From Nocardiopsis terrae (GTDB lineage: Bacteria > Actinomycetota > Actinomycetes > Streptosporangiales > Streptosporangiaceae), in the NCBI RefSeq assembly GCF_014651695.1, contig NZ_BMXJ01000003.1:399046-463045 (forward strand): a stretch of DNA of 64,000 nucleotides. The letters are read 5' to 3'. The notes beneath the pieces were generated by a model. The model worked only from the letters and a program-made list of their open reading frames with translations. It did no database searches and was not told the origin of the DNA. The position numbers and the translations under genes were made by a program. Shown in pieces: positions 7,637-16,290 of this stretch (position 1 is the first letter of the stretch; each line of letters begins with the position of its first letter).

Positions 7637-8962
7637 ATGAGCCTCCCCGCCGGTGGTGCGCGCCCGCCGCACCGACACCGCCACACGCTCCGCACGGCCG
7701 CGATGGCCGGTGTGCTCGCCATGGCCGCGACCGCCTGCGGGGGAGGATCGGGCTCCGGGGACGACGTCGTCGAGCTGCGGTTCTCCTGGTGGGGCTCGGA
7801 CGACCGGCACACCCGTCTCCAGGAGGCCATCGAGGTCTTCGAGGAGCAGAACCCCGACATCAGGATCTCGCCGGACTACACCGACTGGGCCTCCTACTGG
7901 GACCGCCTGGCCACCAGCACCGCGGCCGGCGACGCCCCGGACGTCATCATGCAGGACGAGAGCTACCTGCGCGAGTACGGCGAACGCGGCGCCCTGGCCG
8001 ACCTCGCCGAGCTCGGTGACTCCCTCGACCTGTCCGGCCTCGACCCGAACGTCGCCCAGAGCGGCGAGATGGACGGGCAGACCTTCGGCGCCGCCACCGG
8101 GGTGAACGTCTCCGCGATCCTCGCGGACCCGGAGGCGTTCGAGGAAGCCGGTGTCGACATGCCCGACGACACCACCTGGACCTGGGACGACTACATCGAG
8201 ATGTCGGTGGAGATCAGCCGGGCCACCGACGGTGAGATCGTCGGCACCCAGGGGATGACCAACGAGAACGCCTTCCACGTCTTCGCCCGCCAGCACGGCG
8301 AGAACCTCTACGACGAGGACGGGAACCTGGCCTTCTCCGCCCAGACCCTGACCAGTTGGTACGAGATCACCGAACGGCTGCTGGAGGACGGCGGACAGCC
8401 CTCCGCGACCGAGGGCGTGGAGATCGCGGCCGGCGGCCCCGACCTGTCCGTGCTCTCCACCAACACCGGTGCCACCGCGTACTTCTGGACCAACCAGCTC
8501 GGTGCGATCACCGAAGCCTCCGGGCGTGACATCGAACTGCTGCGCTTCCCGGGCGAGACCGAGCTCGAACGCACCGGAATGTACTTCAAACCCGCGATGT
8601 ACTACTCGATAGCGGCCGGAAGCGACCACCCCGAGGAGGCCGCGCGCTTCGTCGACTTCCTGCTCAACAGCACGGACGCGGCCGAGTTGGTGCTGTCCGA
8701 CCTGGGACTGCCCGCCAACCTGGACGTGCGCGAAGCCGTCGCGGACGACCTGCCTCCGGCAGGCGAACGCGGAGCTGCCTTCCTCACCGAGGTCGAGGAC
8801 GAGATCGTCGACGGCAACCCGCCACCGCCGGTCGGCTCGGGCGAGATCGCCAACATCAACGAGCGGATCTACCAGGAGCTGGTCTTCGGCAACCTCACCG
8901 CCGAGCAGGCGGCCGAACAGTTCATCGAGGAGCTGGAAACGGCCATCGGCAACGGCCCCTGA
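7637..8962 (+). CDS. Extracellular sugar-binding lipoprotein 1
   Basis: The 441-residue product begins with a basic, hydrophobic signal peptide ending in a lipobox-like AATAC with the acceptor Cys at residue 34, followed by a Gly/Ser linker and a family-1 solute-binding domain. The mature part opens with LRFSWWGSDDRH and contains YTDWASYWDRLAT, typical of sugar-binding proteins. It is predicted to be anchored outside the membrane and deliver sugar to the two permeases upstream. GGAAAGGAAG precedes the ATG. Its tandem neighbour is a close paralogue, so the pair arose by gene duplication. Confidence 0.9.
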   Translation: MSLPAGGARPPHRHRHTLRTAAMAGVLAMAATACGGGSGSGDDVVELRFSWWGSDDRHTRLQEAIEVFEEQNPDIRISPDYTDWASYWDRLATSTAAGDAPDVIMQDESYLREYGERGALADLAELGDSLDLSGLDPNVAQSGEMDGQTFGAATGVNVSAILADPEAFEEAGVDMPDDTTWTWDDYIEMSVEISRATDGEIVGTQGMTNENAFHVFARQHGENLYDEDGNLAFSAQTLTSWYEITERLLEDGGQPSATEGVEIAAGGPDLSVLSTNTGATAYFWTNQLGAITEASGRDIELLRFPGETELERTGMYFKPAMYYSIAAGSDHPEEAARFVDFLLNSTDAAELVLSDLGLPANLDVREAVADDLPPAGERGAAFLTEVEDEIVDGNPPPPVGSGEIANINERIYQELVFGNLTAEQAAEQFIEELETAIGNGP

Positions 8963-9036
8963 ACCCGGTTCCGGCTTCAACACCCGGCCAGAACCCCGTA
9001 CTCACGTTCATCACGCACAGAGAGGTCAATCCCCCC

Positions 9037-10359
9037 ATGAACCCATTCTCCGGCAGTGCACCCGCACGGCGCCGACGCCGTCCCCTGCTCGCCACGACCG
9101 CGGCGGTCGCCGCCCTGGTCATGGCCGCCACCGCCTGCGGTTCCTCCGAGTCCGACGGCGACGTCGTGGAGCTGCGCTTCTCCTGGTGGGGCGCGGACGA
9201 CCGCCACTCCACCATGCAGGAGGCCATCGACGTCTTCGAGGAGCAGAACCCCGGCATCAAGGTCTCCCCGGACTACACCGACTGGGGATCCTACTGGGAC
9301 CGCCTGGCCACCAGCACCGCGGCCAACGACGCCCCCGACATCTTCATGCAGGAGGAGCGGTACCTGCGCGAGTACGGTCAGCGCGGCGCCCTGGCCGACC
9401 TGAGCCAGTACGGTGACCAGCTCGACCTGTCCGCCCTCGACCCGCTGGTGGCCGAGACCGGTGTGCTCGACGGGCAGACCTTCGGCATCCCCACCGGCGT
9501 GAACGCCTACGCGATCATGGCCGACCCCCAGGCCTTCGAGGAGGCGGGGGTGGAGATGCCCGACGACACCAGTTGGACCTGGGACGACTACGTCGAGATC
9601 GCGAACGAGATCTCCGAGGCCACCGACGGCGAGCTCGCCGGTGTGCAGAGCATGGCCTACAACGAGTCCGGGTTCCAGATCTTCGCCCGCCAGCGCGGGG
9701 AGAACCTCTACGCCGAGGACGGCACCCTGGCCTTCTCCAAGGAGACCATGACCTCCTGGTTCGAGATCACCGAACGGCTGCTGGAAGGAGGCGGGCAGCC
9801 CAGCGCCTCGGAGAGCGTCGAGATCGAGGCCGGCGGCCCCGACCAGTCGGTACTGTCCACCAACCAGGGGGCGATGGCCCACTTCTGGACCAACCAGCTC
9901 GGCGGGATCAGCGAGTCCTCCGGTCGTGACATCGAACTGCTGCGCTACCCGGGTGAGACCGAGCACGAGCGCACCGGGATGTACCTCAAGCCCGCGATGT
10001 TCTACGCGGTCTCCGCGAACTCCGAGCACCCGGAGGAGGCTGCCAAGTTCGTGGACTTCATGCTCAACAGCGAGGACGCCGCTGAGCTGACCCTGTCGGA
10101 CCTGGGGCTCCCGTCCAACGTGGACATGCGCGAGCACATCCTGGGCGACCTTCCGCCCGCGGACGAGCGCAGCGCGGCGTTCCTGGAGGAGATCACCGAG
10201 GACATCGTCGACGGCAACCCGCCGCCGCCGATCGGTGCGGGCGAGGTCGTGGAGATCACCAAGCGGACCTCCGACGACCTCGGCTTCGGCGACCTGACGC
10301 CCGAGGAGGCCGCGGAGCAGTTCGTCAACGACGTCAGCGAGGCCACCGGCAGCTCCTGA
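9037..10359 (+). CDS. Extracellular sugar-binding lipoprotein 2 (tandem paralogue)
   Basis: This 440-residue lipoprotein shares nearly all features of the preceding gene: acceptor Cys at 34, LRFSWWGADDRH, SPDYTDWGSYWDRL, and a closing EIVDGNPPPP-like segment (DIVDGNPPPPIG). Differences cluster in places such as NVSAILADPEA versus NAYAIMADPQA and FHVFARQHG versus FQIFARQRG, so the two may bind different but related ligands. The 74-nt gap to the first paralogue has an AGAGAGG upstream of the ATG and no obvious terminator. The strong hairpin at 10367-10393 closes the operon. Confidence 0.9.
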   Translation: MNPFSGSAPARRRRRPLLATTAAVAALVMAATACGSSESDGDVVELRFSWWGADDRHSTMQEAIDVFEEQNPGIKVSPDYTDWGSYWDRLATSTAANDAPDIFMQEERYLREYGQRGALADLSQYGDQLDLSALDPLVAETGVLDGQTFGIPTGVNAYAIMADPQAFEEAGVEMPDDTSWTWDDYVEIANEISEATDGELAGVQSMAYNESGFQIFARQRGENLYAEDGTLAFSKETMTSWFEITERLLEGGGQPSASESVEIEAGGPDQSVLSTNQGAMAHFWTNQLGGISESSGRDIELLRYPGETEHERTGMYLKPAMFYAVSANSEHPEEAAKFVDFMLNSEDAAELTLSDLGLPSNVDMREHILGDLPPADERSAAFLEEITEDIVDGNPPPPIGAGEVVEITKRTSDDLGFGDLTPEEAAEQFVNDVSEATGSS

Positions 10360-10366
10360 TCAGTGG

Positions 10367-10393
10367 TGTGGGCGCGCTGCCAGCGCGCCCACA
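10367..10393. terminator. Rho-independent-type hairpin after the importer operon
   Basis: A 12-bp perfect stem TGTGGGCGCGCT / AGCGCGCCCACA with a 3-nt loop lies 8 bp after the second binding-protein stop codon. There is no long T tract, as is usual in high-GC actinobacteria. Confidence 0.75.
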
Positions 10394-10415
10394 TCCAGGG
10401 TGCGGTAACCGATGA

Positions 10416-10445
10416 AGCGGCCCCGGGATCATTCCCGGGGCCGCT
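10416..10445. terminator. Second hairpin between convergent operons
   Basis: A 13-bp perfect stem AGCGGCCCCGGGA / TCCCGGGGCCGCT encloses TCAT. It sits just beyond the end of the leftward aldehyde dehydrogenase gene and can terminate transcription from either side. Confidence 0.75.
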
Positions 10446-10462
10446 CTCGTGTGTCTGGTGGG

Positions 10463-11956
10463 TCAGGACTCGCGTCGGGCGACGGGGTGTTCGGGCTCGT
10501 CGCGCAGCTCGTCCGGCAGCAGGTCCGCGGGGGCGTTCTGCCAGCTCACCGGGCGCAGGAAACGCCGCAGGGAGGTCGCGCCCACCGAGGTGTGCAGGGC
10601 GTTGGTGGTCGCGGGCCAGGGGCCGCCGTGCTGCATGGCGGCGCTGACCGCCACCCCCGTGGGGAAGCCGTCGTGCACCAGACGGCCGGTCCGGGTCAGG
10701 AGGCGTTCCGCCAGCCTGCCCCGCAACCCGCGCTCGTCGGACTCGGAGAAGAGCGAGGCGGTCAGGGAGGCCGGCAGTTCCTCGATGAAGCGGAGCAGTT
10801 CCTCCTCGTCGTCGTAGGTGGCGACCAGGGTGAGGGGGCCGAAGCACTCGTCGAGACCGTCGGGGGTGAGCTCGGCGAGCCGGGCCTGCAGCAGCCGTGC
10901 GGGAACGGACCAGCCCTCCTCGTCCGCCGGGCCCTCGGCGACCAGGCGGCCGGGAAGCTCCGCGGAGGTGTAGGCGGCCTTGATGCCCTCGGTCAGCAGG
11001 GTCTGGGCCGGGTGGGTGCGCACGGCCTGTGCCAGCCGGTCGACCAGGGCCGAGCCGGCCTGGTCGCCGGGGAGCAGGACCAGACCGGGCTTGGTGCAGA
11101 ACTGTCCCGCGCCCAGGGTGAAGGAGCCGAACAGGCCCTCCGCGATCTGCTCACCGCGGGCGGCGGCGGCCGCGGGGGTGACGACCAGGGGGTCGAGGCT
11201 GCCGAGTTCGCCGTAGAAGGGGATGGGGTCGGGCCGGGAGCAGGCCAGGTCCCACAGGGCGCGGCCCGCGCGGGTGGAGCCGGTGAAGGCCGCGGCTCGG
11301 ATCTCGGGGGCCAGGACCAGGGCGCGTCCGGATTCGAGGCCGTGTACGAGTCCCAGCAGCCCCTCGGGGGCGCCTACGGCCCGGGCGGCCCCGGTCAGTG
11401 CCTCGAAGGTGCGCTGTGAGGTCGCGGGGTGGGCGGGGTGCGCCTTGACCACGACCGGGCAGCCCGCGGCCAGGGCCGAGGCGGTGTCCCCGCCGGGTAC
11501 GGAGAAGGCGAAGGGGAAGTTGCTCGCCCCGAACACCGCGACCGGGCCCAGGGGCACCAGCATGCGGCGCAGGTCCGGCCGGGGGCCCGCGGGGGTCTGG
11601 CCGGGGCGGTCGACGACCGCCTCCAGGTAGGCGCCCTCGCGGATCTCCTCGGCGAAGGTCTGGAACTGGTAGGTGGTGCGGGTGAGTTCGCCGTTGAGCC
11701 GTTGCGGGCCCAGGGCGGTCTCGCGGTCGGCCAGTCGGACCAGCTCCTCCCGGTCCTTCTCCAGGGCGTCCGCGCACGCCTGGAGGAGGTCGGCCCGCCA
11801 CAGGCGGCCGAGGCGGGCGAGGGCGGGCGCTGCGTCGGCCGCGGCCCGGCAGGCCTGCCGCACCTCCTCGGTGGTGCTCTCCCGGGTGACCGTCTCCACG
11901 TCCTTGCCGGTGCGGGGGTCGATGCTGGTGACGGGGGTGGTTTCGGGGTTGGTCAT
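10463..11956 (-). CDS. Alpha-ketoglutarate semialdehyde dehydrogenase-like aldehyde dehydrogenase
   Basis: The 497-residue protein has the ALDH signature residues: FYGELGS with the general-base Glu near 250 and GQFCTKPG with the catalytic Cys near 286, plus the FGASNFPFAFS cofactor region. The FxxGASNFPFAFSVPGGDTASALAAGCPVVVK-type sequence is typical of 2,5-dioxovalerate (alpha-ketoglutarate semialdehyde) dehydrogenases, which make 2-oxoglutarate. Its ATG overlaps the end of the upstream kdgD, which produces exactly that semialdehyde, so substrate assignment is supported by both sequence and context. The stop codon is followed by the bidirectional hairpins at 10367-10445. Confidence 0.9.
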   Translation of the reverse strand: MTNPETTPVTSIDPRTGKDVETVTRESTTEEVRQACRAAADAAPALARLGRLWRADLLQACADALEKDREELVRLADRETALGPQRLNGELTRTTYQFQTFAEEIREGAYLEAVVDRPGQTPAGPRPDLRRMLVPLGPVAVFGASNFPFAFSVPGGDTASALAAGCPVVVKAHPAHPATSQRTFEALTGAARAVGAPEGLLGLVHGLESGRALVLAPEIRAAAFTGSTRAGRALWDLACSRPDPIPFYGELGSLDPLVVTPAAAAARGEQIAEGLFGSFTLGAGQFCTKPGLVLLPGDQAGSALVDRLAQAVRTHPAQTLLTEGIKAAYTSAELPGRLVAEGPADEEGWSVPARLLQARLAELTPDGLDECFGPLTLVATYDDEEELLRFIEELPASLTASLFSESDERGLRGRLAERLLTRTGRLVHDGFPTGVAVSAAMQHGGPWPATTNALHTSVGATSLRRFLRPVSWQNAPADLLPDELRDEPEHPVARRES

Positions 11957-12915
11957 CGGACGATCTCCAGACCGGCGCGGATCAGGGTCCGGGCCTCGGC
12001 GAGGTGTTCGGGGGCGGGCTGGGCCAGCGGCGGTCGCACCGGGCCCACGTGGTAGCCGAGTTCGTCGGCACGGTCCTGTGCGGCGGCCTTGACCAGGGAG
12101 ACCGCGTAGCCGGTGCCCCGGTCCCGCAGTCGGACCCAGGGCACGAAGAACTCGTTGAGCAGGCGGTCGACCAAGGCGTCGTCACCCCGCCCGAGGGCGG
12201 CGTGGAAGGCGTGGGAGATCTCCGGGGCCACCGCGTGGATGGCGGACGAGTAGGCGCTGACGCCGATCGCCGCGTAGGAGCGTGCCTGGAGTTCGGCGGT
12301 GGGGACACCGTTGAAGAACAGGAAGCCCTCGGGGGCGGCGAGGACCAGGCGCTGCATCTGGTCCAGGTCACCGTGGCCGTCCTTGACGCCGACCAGGTTG
12401 GGGATGGCGGAGAGCTCGGTCAGGCTCTCGGGGGTGAAGGAGACCTGGGAGCGCTGGTAGGCGATGACCGGCAGGCGGGTGGCGGCGCACACGCGGCGGG
12501 TGTGCTCGACCAGGCCCGCCTGGGGCCCGTTGACCAGGTACGGGGGCAGCAGGAGGACCGCGTCCGCTCCGGCCCGTTCGGAGGAGCGGGCGAAGGCGCT
12601 GGCCAGCGGGGTTCCGTGGCCCGCTCCGGCCACGACCGGGATCCGGCCGTCGGCGACCCGTACGGCGGCGGAGACCAGGGCCTCGTGTTCGTCCAGGTCG
12701 AGGGAGAAGTACTCACCGGTGCCGCAGGCGACGAAGAGGGCTCCGGGGTCGGCGGCCAGTTGGTGTTCCAGGTGGGCTTCGAAGGCCTTGAGGTCCACGC
12801 CCCCGTCCTGGTCGAAGGGGGTCAGGGGGAAGGCGAGAACCGAGCGGTCCATGCCCTGGGACAGGCGTTGGGCCACCTCGGCGACGTGTTCGGGGCGTTC
12901 AACGGGGGAAACCAA
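11953..12915 (-). CDS. kdgD: 5-dehydro-4-deoxyglucarate dehydratase
   Basis: This 320-residue protein is a DapA/N-acetylneuraminate lyase-fold enzyme. It contains LAFPLTPF near residue 28, GTGEYFSLD, and the Schiff-base lysine in GVKDGHGD (about K178) with the partner tyrosine in VIAYQRS. Family members convert 5-dehydro-4-deoxy-D-glucarate to alpha-ketoglutarate semialdehyde with loss of water and CO2. The TTG at 12915 is chosen because GGAGA lies 5 nt upstream and gives a normal-length N-terminus; a downstream ATG would begin at the first conserved strand. No glucarate or galactarate dehydratase is seen here, so the upstream step must be encoded elsewhere. Confidence 0.9.
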   Translation of the reverse strand: MVSPVERPEHVAEVAQRLSQGMDRSVLAFPLTPFDQDGGVDLKAFEAHLEHQLAADPGALFVACGTGEYFSLDLDEHEALVSAAVRVADGRIPVVAGAGHGTPLASAFARSSERAGADAVLLLPPYLVNGPQAGLVEHTRRVCAATRLPVIAYQRSQVSFTPESLTELSAIPNLVGVKDGHGDLDQMQRLVLAAPEGFLFFNGVPTAELQARSYAAIGVSAYSSAIHAVAPEISHAFHAALGRGDDALVDRLLNEFFVPWVRLRDRGTGYAVSLVKAAAQDRADELGYHVGPVRPPLAQPAPEHLAEARTLIRAGLEIVR

Positions 12916-12948
12916 TGTTGTCTCCGTATGTAGATGGTATTCTCATAT

Positions 12949-12969
12949 ACAAACAGAGGCTATGTTTGT
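12949..12969. promoter_or_regulatory. Inverted-repeat operator between kdgD and iclR
   Basis: ACAAACA-N7-TGTTTGT is a perfect 7-bp inverted repeat in the AT-rich divergent spacer. It is well placed for the IclR regulator to control both kdgD and itself. Confidence 0.6.
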
Positions 12970-13054
12970 GATCGGAGGACGTCAACACCCGGCCGAGAAC
13001 ATCCGCGGCGGGGCGCGGCTAGACTCCGCTCGACGGCGAACGGAAGGCACAGAC

Positions 13055-13858
13055 GTGAGGACAGGTGTGGACGGCGAGAAGGAGGGCGTGCGCGAGGTCA
13101 AGTCGGCGGCCCGCACCGTGGAACTGCTCGAACTGCTGAGCGGACTGGGCCAGGCCGCCTCGCTCCGTGTCCTGTCCCAGCGCATGGGGGTGCCGCGCAG
13201 CAGCCTGTACGCGCTCCTGCAGACCCTGGTCCAACGCGGCTGGGTGCGCACCGACGCCACCGGCACCCTCTACACGCTCGGTATCCGCGCCCTGCTCACC
13301 GGGACCGGCTACATCGACGCCGACACCCGCACCGCCCAGGTCCGCCCCCACCTGGACGCGCTCTCCGAACGCACCGGGGAGACCCTGCACTTCGCCCGCC
13401 TGGACGGCGCCGACGTCGTCTACCTGGCCACCCGCGACTCCCGCCACTACCTGCGGCCCTACAGCAGGGTGGGCAGGAGGCTGCCCGCGCACGCCACCGC
13501 CCTGGGCAAGGCACTGCTGGCCGAGCGCACCGATGCCGAGGCCGACGCCCTGCTCCCCGACGCGCTGGCCCCGCTCACCGCGAGCACCGTCACCGACCGC
13601 CGGGTGCTGTTCGCCGAACTGGCCGCCATCCGGGACCGCGGTTACGCCACCGAGGACGGGGAGAGCGTCGAGGACGTCCGCTGCCTGGCGGTCCCGCTGC
13701 GCTACGACCGCCCCGCCACCGACGCCCTGAGCTGCTCCATCCCCGCGGCCCGCCACAGCGAGGAGCTCGAACGCGAGAGCCTGGCCGCCCTGCGCCAGAC
13801 CCGCAGCCTGCTGGAGCAGAGCGTGGTCACCGAGGCCTTCACCAGCGCCGCCACCTGA
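13055..13858 (+). CDS. IclR-family transcriptional regulator
   Basis: The 267-residue protein has an N-terminal winged helix (KSAARTVELLELLSGLGQ, then VPRSSLYALLQTL) and the IclR effector domain with GRRLPAHATALGKALLA and RGYATEDGES, all hallmarks of the family. GTG 13055 is chosen for CGGAAGG just upstream; an in-frame ATG at 12962 lies inside the operator-like repeat and lacks a ribosome site. IclR regulators often control aromatic or sugar-acid catabolism through small-molecule effectors. Divergent placement from kdgD and the aldehyde dehydrogenase makes those its likely targets. Confidence 0.9.
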   Translation: MRTGVDGEKEGVREVKSAARTVELLELLSGLGQAASLRVLSQRMGVPRSSLYALLQTLVQRGWVRTDATGTLYTLGIRALLTGTGYIDADTRTAQVRPHLDALSERTGETLHFARLDGADVVYLATRDSRHYLRPYSRVGRRLPAHATALGKALLAERTDAEADALLPDALAPLTASTVTDRRVLFAELAAIRDRGYATEDGESVEDVRCLAVPLRYDRPATDALSCSIPAARHSEELERESLAALRQTRSLLEQSVVTEAFTSAAT

Positions 13859-13882
13859 GCAGGACGCGGGGCGGGGTCCTCC

Positions 13883-14788
13883 TCACGTCGCCGCTCCGGC
13901 CAGGACGGCCCGGGCCGCGGCCCGCAGTTCCTCCAGGAAGGCCTCGGTGGCAGGGGCGGTGCGCCGGTCCGCGGGCAGGGCCACGTACACGCCGCGGTGC
14001 GGCAGCTCCCCCGGGTCCATCGCGGCCAGGGCGATGTCCGGGCGGGCCGAGGCGGCCGCCAGCGCGGGCAGCAGTGTCACGCCCAGCCCGGCGGCGACGA
14101 AGCCCTGTTTGGCGATCCACTCGCGTACCACGTGCGCAACCCTGGGTCGAAACCCCGGACGTACCGCCGCGGCCAGCAGGGTGTTCTCGGGACGCTCTCC
14201 CCCGGCGATCCACTCCTCCCCCTCCAGCTGCGCGAACCGCACTCCCCGCCGCCCTGCCAGCGGGTGTCCGGCCGGGAGCGCCACCAGAACCGGTTCGTCC
14301 GCCAGGTGCGACAGGCGGACCCGGGCGCCGTCGGGCGGTGAGCTGACCACGGCCAGGTCCAGTCCGCCCTGCTGCACCCGGTCCAGCAGGTCCACGGTGA
14401 ACCCCTCGTCCCGGGACAGGTGGACACGGGGATGGCGTGTGCGGAAGGCGGCGATGGCACGGGGCACCAGGGCGGCGTCGGCGGTGGCGAAGGAGCCCAC
14501 CCGAAGGCGCCCGCCGTCCAGGCGGCGCAGGGCCTCCAGGTCGGTGCGGGCCGCCGCCAGCCGTGACACGACCGCCTCGGCATGGGGCACGAGGACGTGT
14601 CCGGCCTCGGTGAGCGCCACGCCCCTGGGCAGCCGGTCGAACAGGGCCGTGCCGAGGTCGTGTTCGAGGGTGTGGACCTGGCGGGAGACCGCGGACTGCG
14701 TGTACCCCAGGCTCCGGGCGGCGGCGGTCAGGGAGCCGGCTTCGGCCACCCGGAGGAAGGTCTCGTACGCGTCATGTCGTTCCAGCAT
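13883..14788 (-). CDS. LysR-family transcriptional regulator
   Basis: The 301-residue product starts with the typical LysR HTH (FLRVAEAGSLTAAARSLGYTQSAVSRQV) and continues into the type-2 periplasmic-binding effector fold (DGGRLRVGSFATADAALVP, then GVTLLPALA). The ATG at 14788 (MLERHD) is preferred to in-frame ATGs at 14797 and 14806 because it matches the usual LysR N-terminus and is preceded at 7 nt by the -10-like TAGCAT, indicating a leaderless transcript. It is divergent from a beta-hydroxyacid dehydrogenase, its most likely target. Confidence 0.9.
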   Translation of the reverse strand: MLERHDAYETFLRVAEAGSLTAAARSLGYTQSAVSRQVHTLEHDLGTALFDRLPRGVALTEAGHVLVPHAEAVVSRLAAARTDLEALRRLDGGRLRVGSFATADAALVPRAIAAFRTRHPRVHLSRDEGFTVDLLDRVQQGGLDLAVVSSPPDGARVRLSHLADEPVLVALPAGHPLAGRRGVRFAQLEGEEWIAGGERPENTLLAAAVRPGFRPRVAHVVREWIAKQGFVAAGLGVTLLPALAAASARPDIALAAMDPGELPHRGVYVALPADRRTAPATEAFLEELRAAARAVLAGAAT

Positions 14789-14795
14789 GCCTCCC

Positions 14796-14840
14796 ATGCT
14801 AGACATTCGCTTGTGGCATGGGTACGCGCGGCCCTAGCGT
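14796..14840. promoter_or_regulatory. Divergent leaderless promoters of lysR and the dehydrogenase
   Basis: On the plus strand TTGTGG, an 18-bp spacer and TAGCGT (14835-14840) end 7 nt before the ATG at 14848. On the minus strand TAGCAT (14801-14796) ends 7 nt before the ATG at 14788. The two promoters lie within about 60 bp, so one LysR binding site could affect both. Confidence 0.6.
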
Positions 14841-14847
14841 CGAGGGC

Positions 14848-15660
14848 ATGGACACGATCGCCTTTCTGGGGCTGGGCCACATGGGCACGCCCATGGCCCG
14901 CCGCCTCCTGACCGCCGGACACGACCTCACCGTCTGGAACCGCACCACCGACAAGGCACGGAGCCTGGGCGCGGAGGGGGCCACGGTGGCCGACTCCCCC
15001 GCCTCCTGTGTGGCCGGGGCCTCGGTGGTGATCACGATGCTGGCCGACCCGGCCGCCGTGAGCTCGGTCGCCGAACAGCTGCTCCCCGCCCTGCGACCGG
15101 GAACGGTCTGGGTGGAGATGTCCTCGGTGGGCCCGGACGCGGTCGCCGACCTGCGGGCCCGCCTACCCGAGGGGGTGTCGTTGGTGGACGCCCCGGTGAT
15201 GGGCAGCGTGGACCGTGCGGCCTCCGGTGAGCTGCTCATCCTGGCCGGGGGCGCGGCTGCTACGACGGAGAACGACGCGGCGGCGAACGCAGCGGAGAAG
15301 GCGCTCAACCTGTTGGGGACCGTACGGCACTGCGGTGGGCCGGGGTCGGGAGCCGCGCTCAAACTGGTGTTGATCAACGCGGTGATCGGCGGGGTGGCGG
15401 TGGTCGCCGACAGCCTCAGGCTCGCCCGCGAACTGGGGGTTCCCGAGGCGGAGGCACGCGAGGGGCTGCTGGCCGGACCCGCGGGCGGGGTGGCCGGTCG
15501 GGCCTTCGCCGCCGAGGCCCTGTACCCGGTGCGCCTGGCGGCCAAGGACGTCGCCCTGGCCACGGCTAAGGCGGAGCTGCCGGTGCTGGAGACGGTTCAC
15601 CGGGTTCTGGTGGAGGACCCCGAGTTGGCCGAGCGGGACCTGGCTGCCATCCGCCCCTGA
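14848..15660 (+). CDS. NAD(P)-dependent beta-hydroxyacid dehydrogenase (3-hydroxyisobutyrate dehydrogenase family)
   Basis: This 270-residue protein has the nucleotide-binding [15 protein letters not shown] at residues 5-19, the substrate-binding segment [16 protein letters not shown], and the catalytic lysine K172 in [12 protein letters not shown]. The second Gly of the usual DAPVSGG motif is Ser here. Family members oxidise 3-hydroxyisobutyrate, tartronate semialdehyde, 6-phosphogluconate-like or related acids. The ATG at 14848 fits the Rossmann start and a leaderless promoter. Divergence from the LysR gene suggests induction by its substrate; the exact acid is unknown. Confidence 0.88.
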   Translation: MDTIAFLGLGHMGTPMARRLLTAGHDLTVWNRTTDKARSLGAEGATVADSPASCVAGASVVITMLADPAAVSSVAEQLLPALRPGTVWVEMSSVGPDAVADLRARLPEGVSLVDAPVMGSVDRAASGELLILAGGAAATTENDAAANAAEKALNLLGTVRHCGGPGSGAALKLVLINAVIGGVAVVADSLRLARELGVPEAEAREGLLAGPAGGVAGRAFAAEALYPVRLAAKDVALATAKAELPVLETVHRVLVEDPELAERDLAAIRP

Positions 15661-15792
15661 CCGGGAGGGGGGCGGAGACCGGGGTGTCAGGAGCCCGGGA
15701 CGCGCAACACCGCCAGGACGCGGCGGCCGTACTCGTCGGGGCCGGTGCGACCGCACCGGGATGTTCGCCCCCGTTCTGTCGGAGCCATCGGG

Positions 15793-15798
15793 GACAAT
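15793..15798 (+). promoter_or_regulatory. Leaderless -10 element of the VOC gene
   Basis: GACAAT lies exactly 7 nt before the ATG at 15806 and there is no Shine-Dalgarno sequence, the same arrangement seen at several other genes in the window. Confidence 0.4.
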
Positions 15799-15805
15799 GC
15801 CCGGC

Positions 15806-16174
15806 ATGAGTGAATCAGCGCAGCACCGGCACCACGCCCTGGACTACGTCGAGATCTCGGTCACCGACATGGAGGAGGCCAAACGGTTCTACGCCGAGGC
15901 GTTCGGGTGGCGGTTCAACGAGTACGGGCCCGCGTACACGGGGATCCGGTCGCCCGACGGGGAGTCCGAGGTGGGCGGACTCAACCCGAACGGTGAGGTG
16001 CGGGGAGGAGGGCCCTTCGTCCTGCTCTTCTCCGAGGATCTGGACCGGACGGTGAAGGACGTGGAACGCGCCGGCGGCCGGATCCTGGAAGCCCCCTACG
16101 CCTTCCCCGGCGGGCGGCGTTTCCACTTCGCCGACCCGAGCGGGAACGAACTGGGTGTCTGGGCCCAGTCCTAG
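15806..16174 (+). CDS. VOC-family (glyoxalase/bleomycin-resistance fold) protein
   Basis: The 122-residue protein is a single VOC module: HALDYVEISVTDMEEAKRFY opens the first beta-alpha-beta-beta-beta unit and FHFADPSGNELGVW closes the second. The metal-ligand positions (H10, E near GNEL) look preserved. Such proteins act as lyases, isomerases, dioxygenases or binding proteins; nothing nearby identifies a substrate. It is followed at once by a strong hairpin terminator. Confidence 0.85.
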   Translation: MSESAQHRHHALDYVEISVTDMEEAKRFYAEAFGWRFNEYGPAYTGIRSPDGESEVGGLNPNGEVRGGGPFVLLFSEDLDRTVKDVERAGGRILEAPYAFPGGRRFHFADPSGNELGVWAQS

Positions 16175-16228
16175 GCATCGTGGCCCACGGGCGATCCCGG
16201 CACACGCACACGGGGCCCGGCACACGGG

Positions 16229-16264
16229 GGCGCCCCGCTCCCCCACGGACGGGAGCGGGGCGCC
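16229..16264. terminator. Bidirectional terminator hairpin
   Basis: A 14-bp perfect stem GGCGCCCCGCTCCC / GGGAGCGGGGCGCC with an 8-nt loop lies between the convergent VOC gene and the Rv2629-like gene. Confidence 0.8.
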
Positions 16265-16290
16265 GGCTTCTCGGGCCTGTCGGGGTCCCG

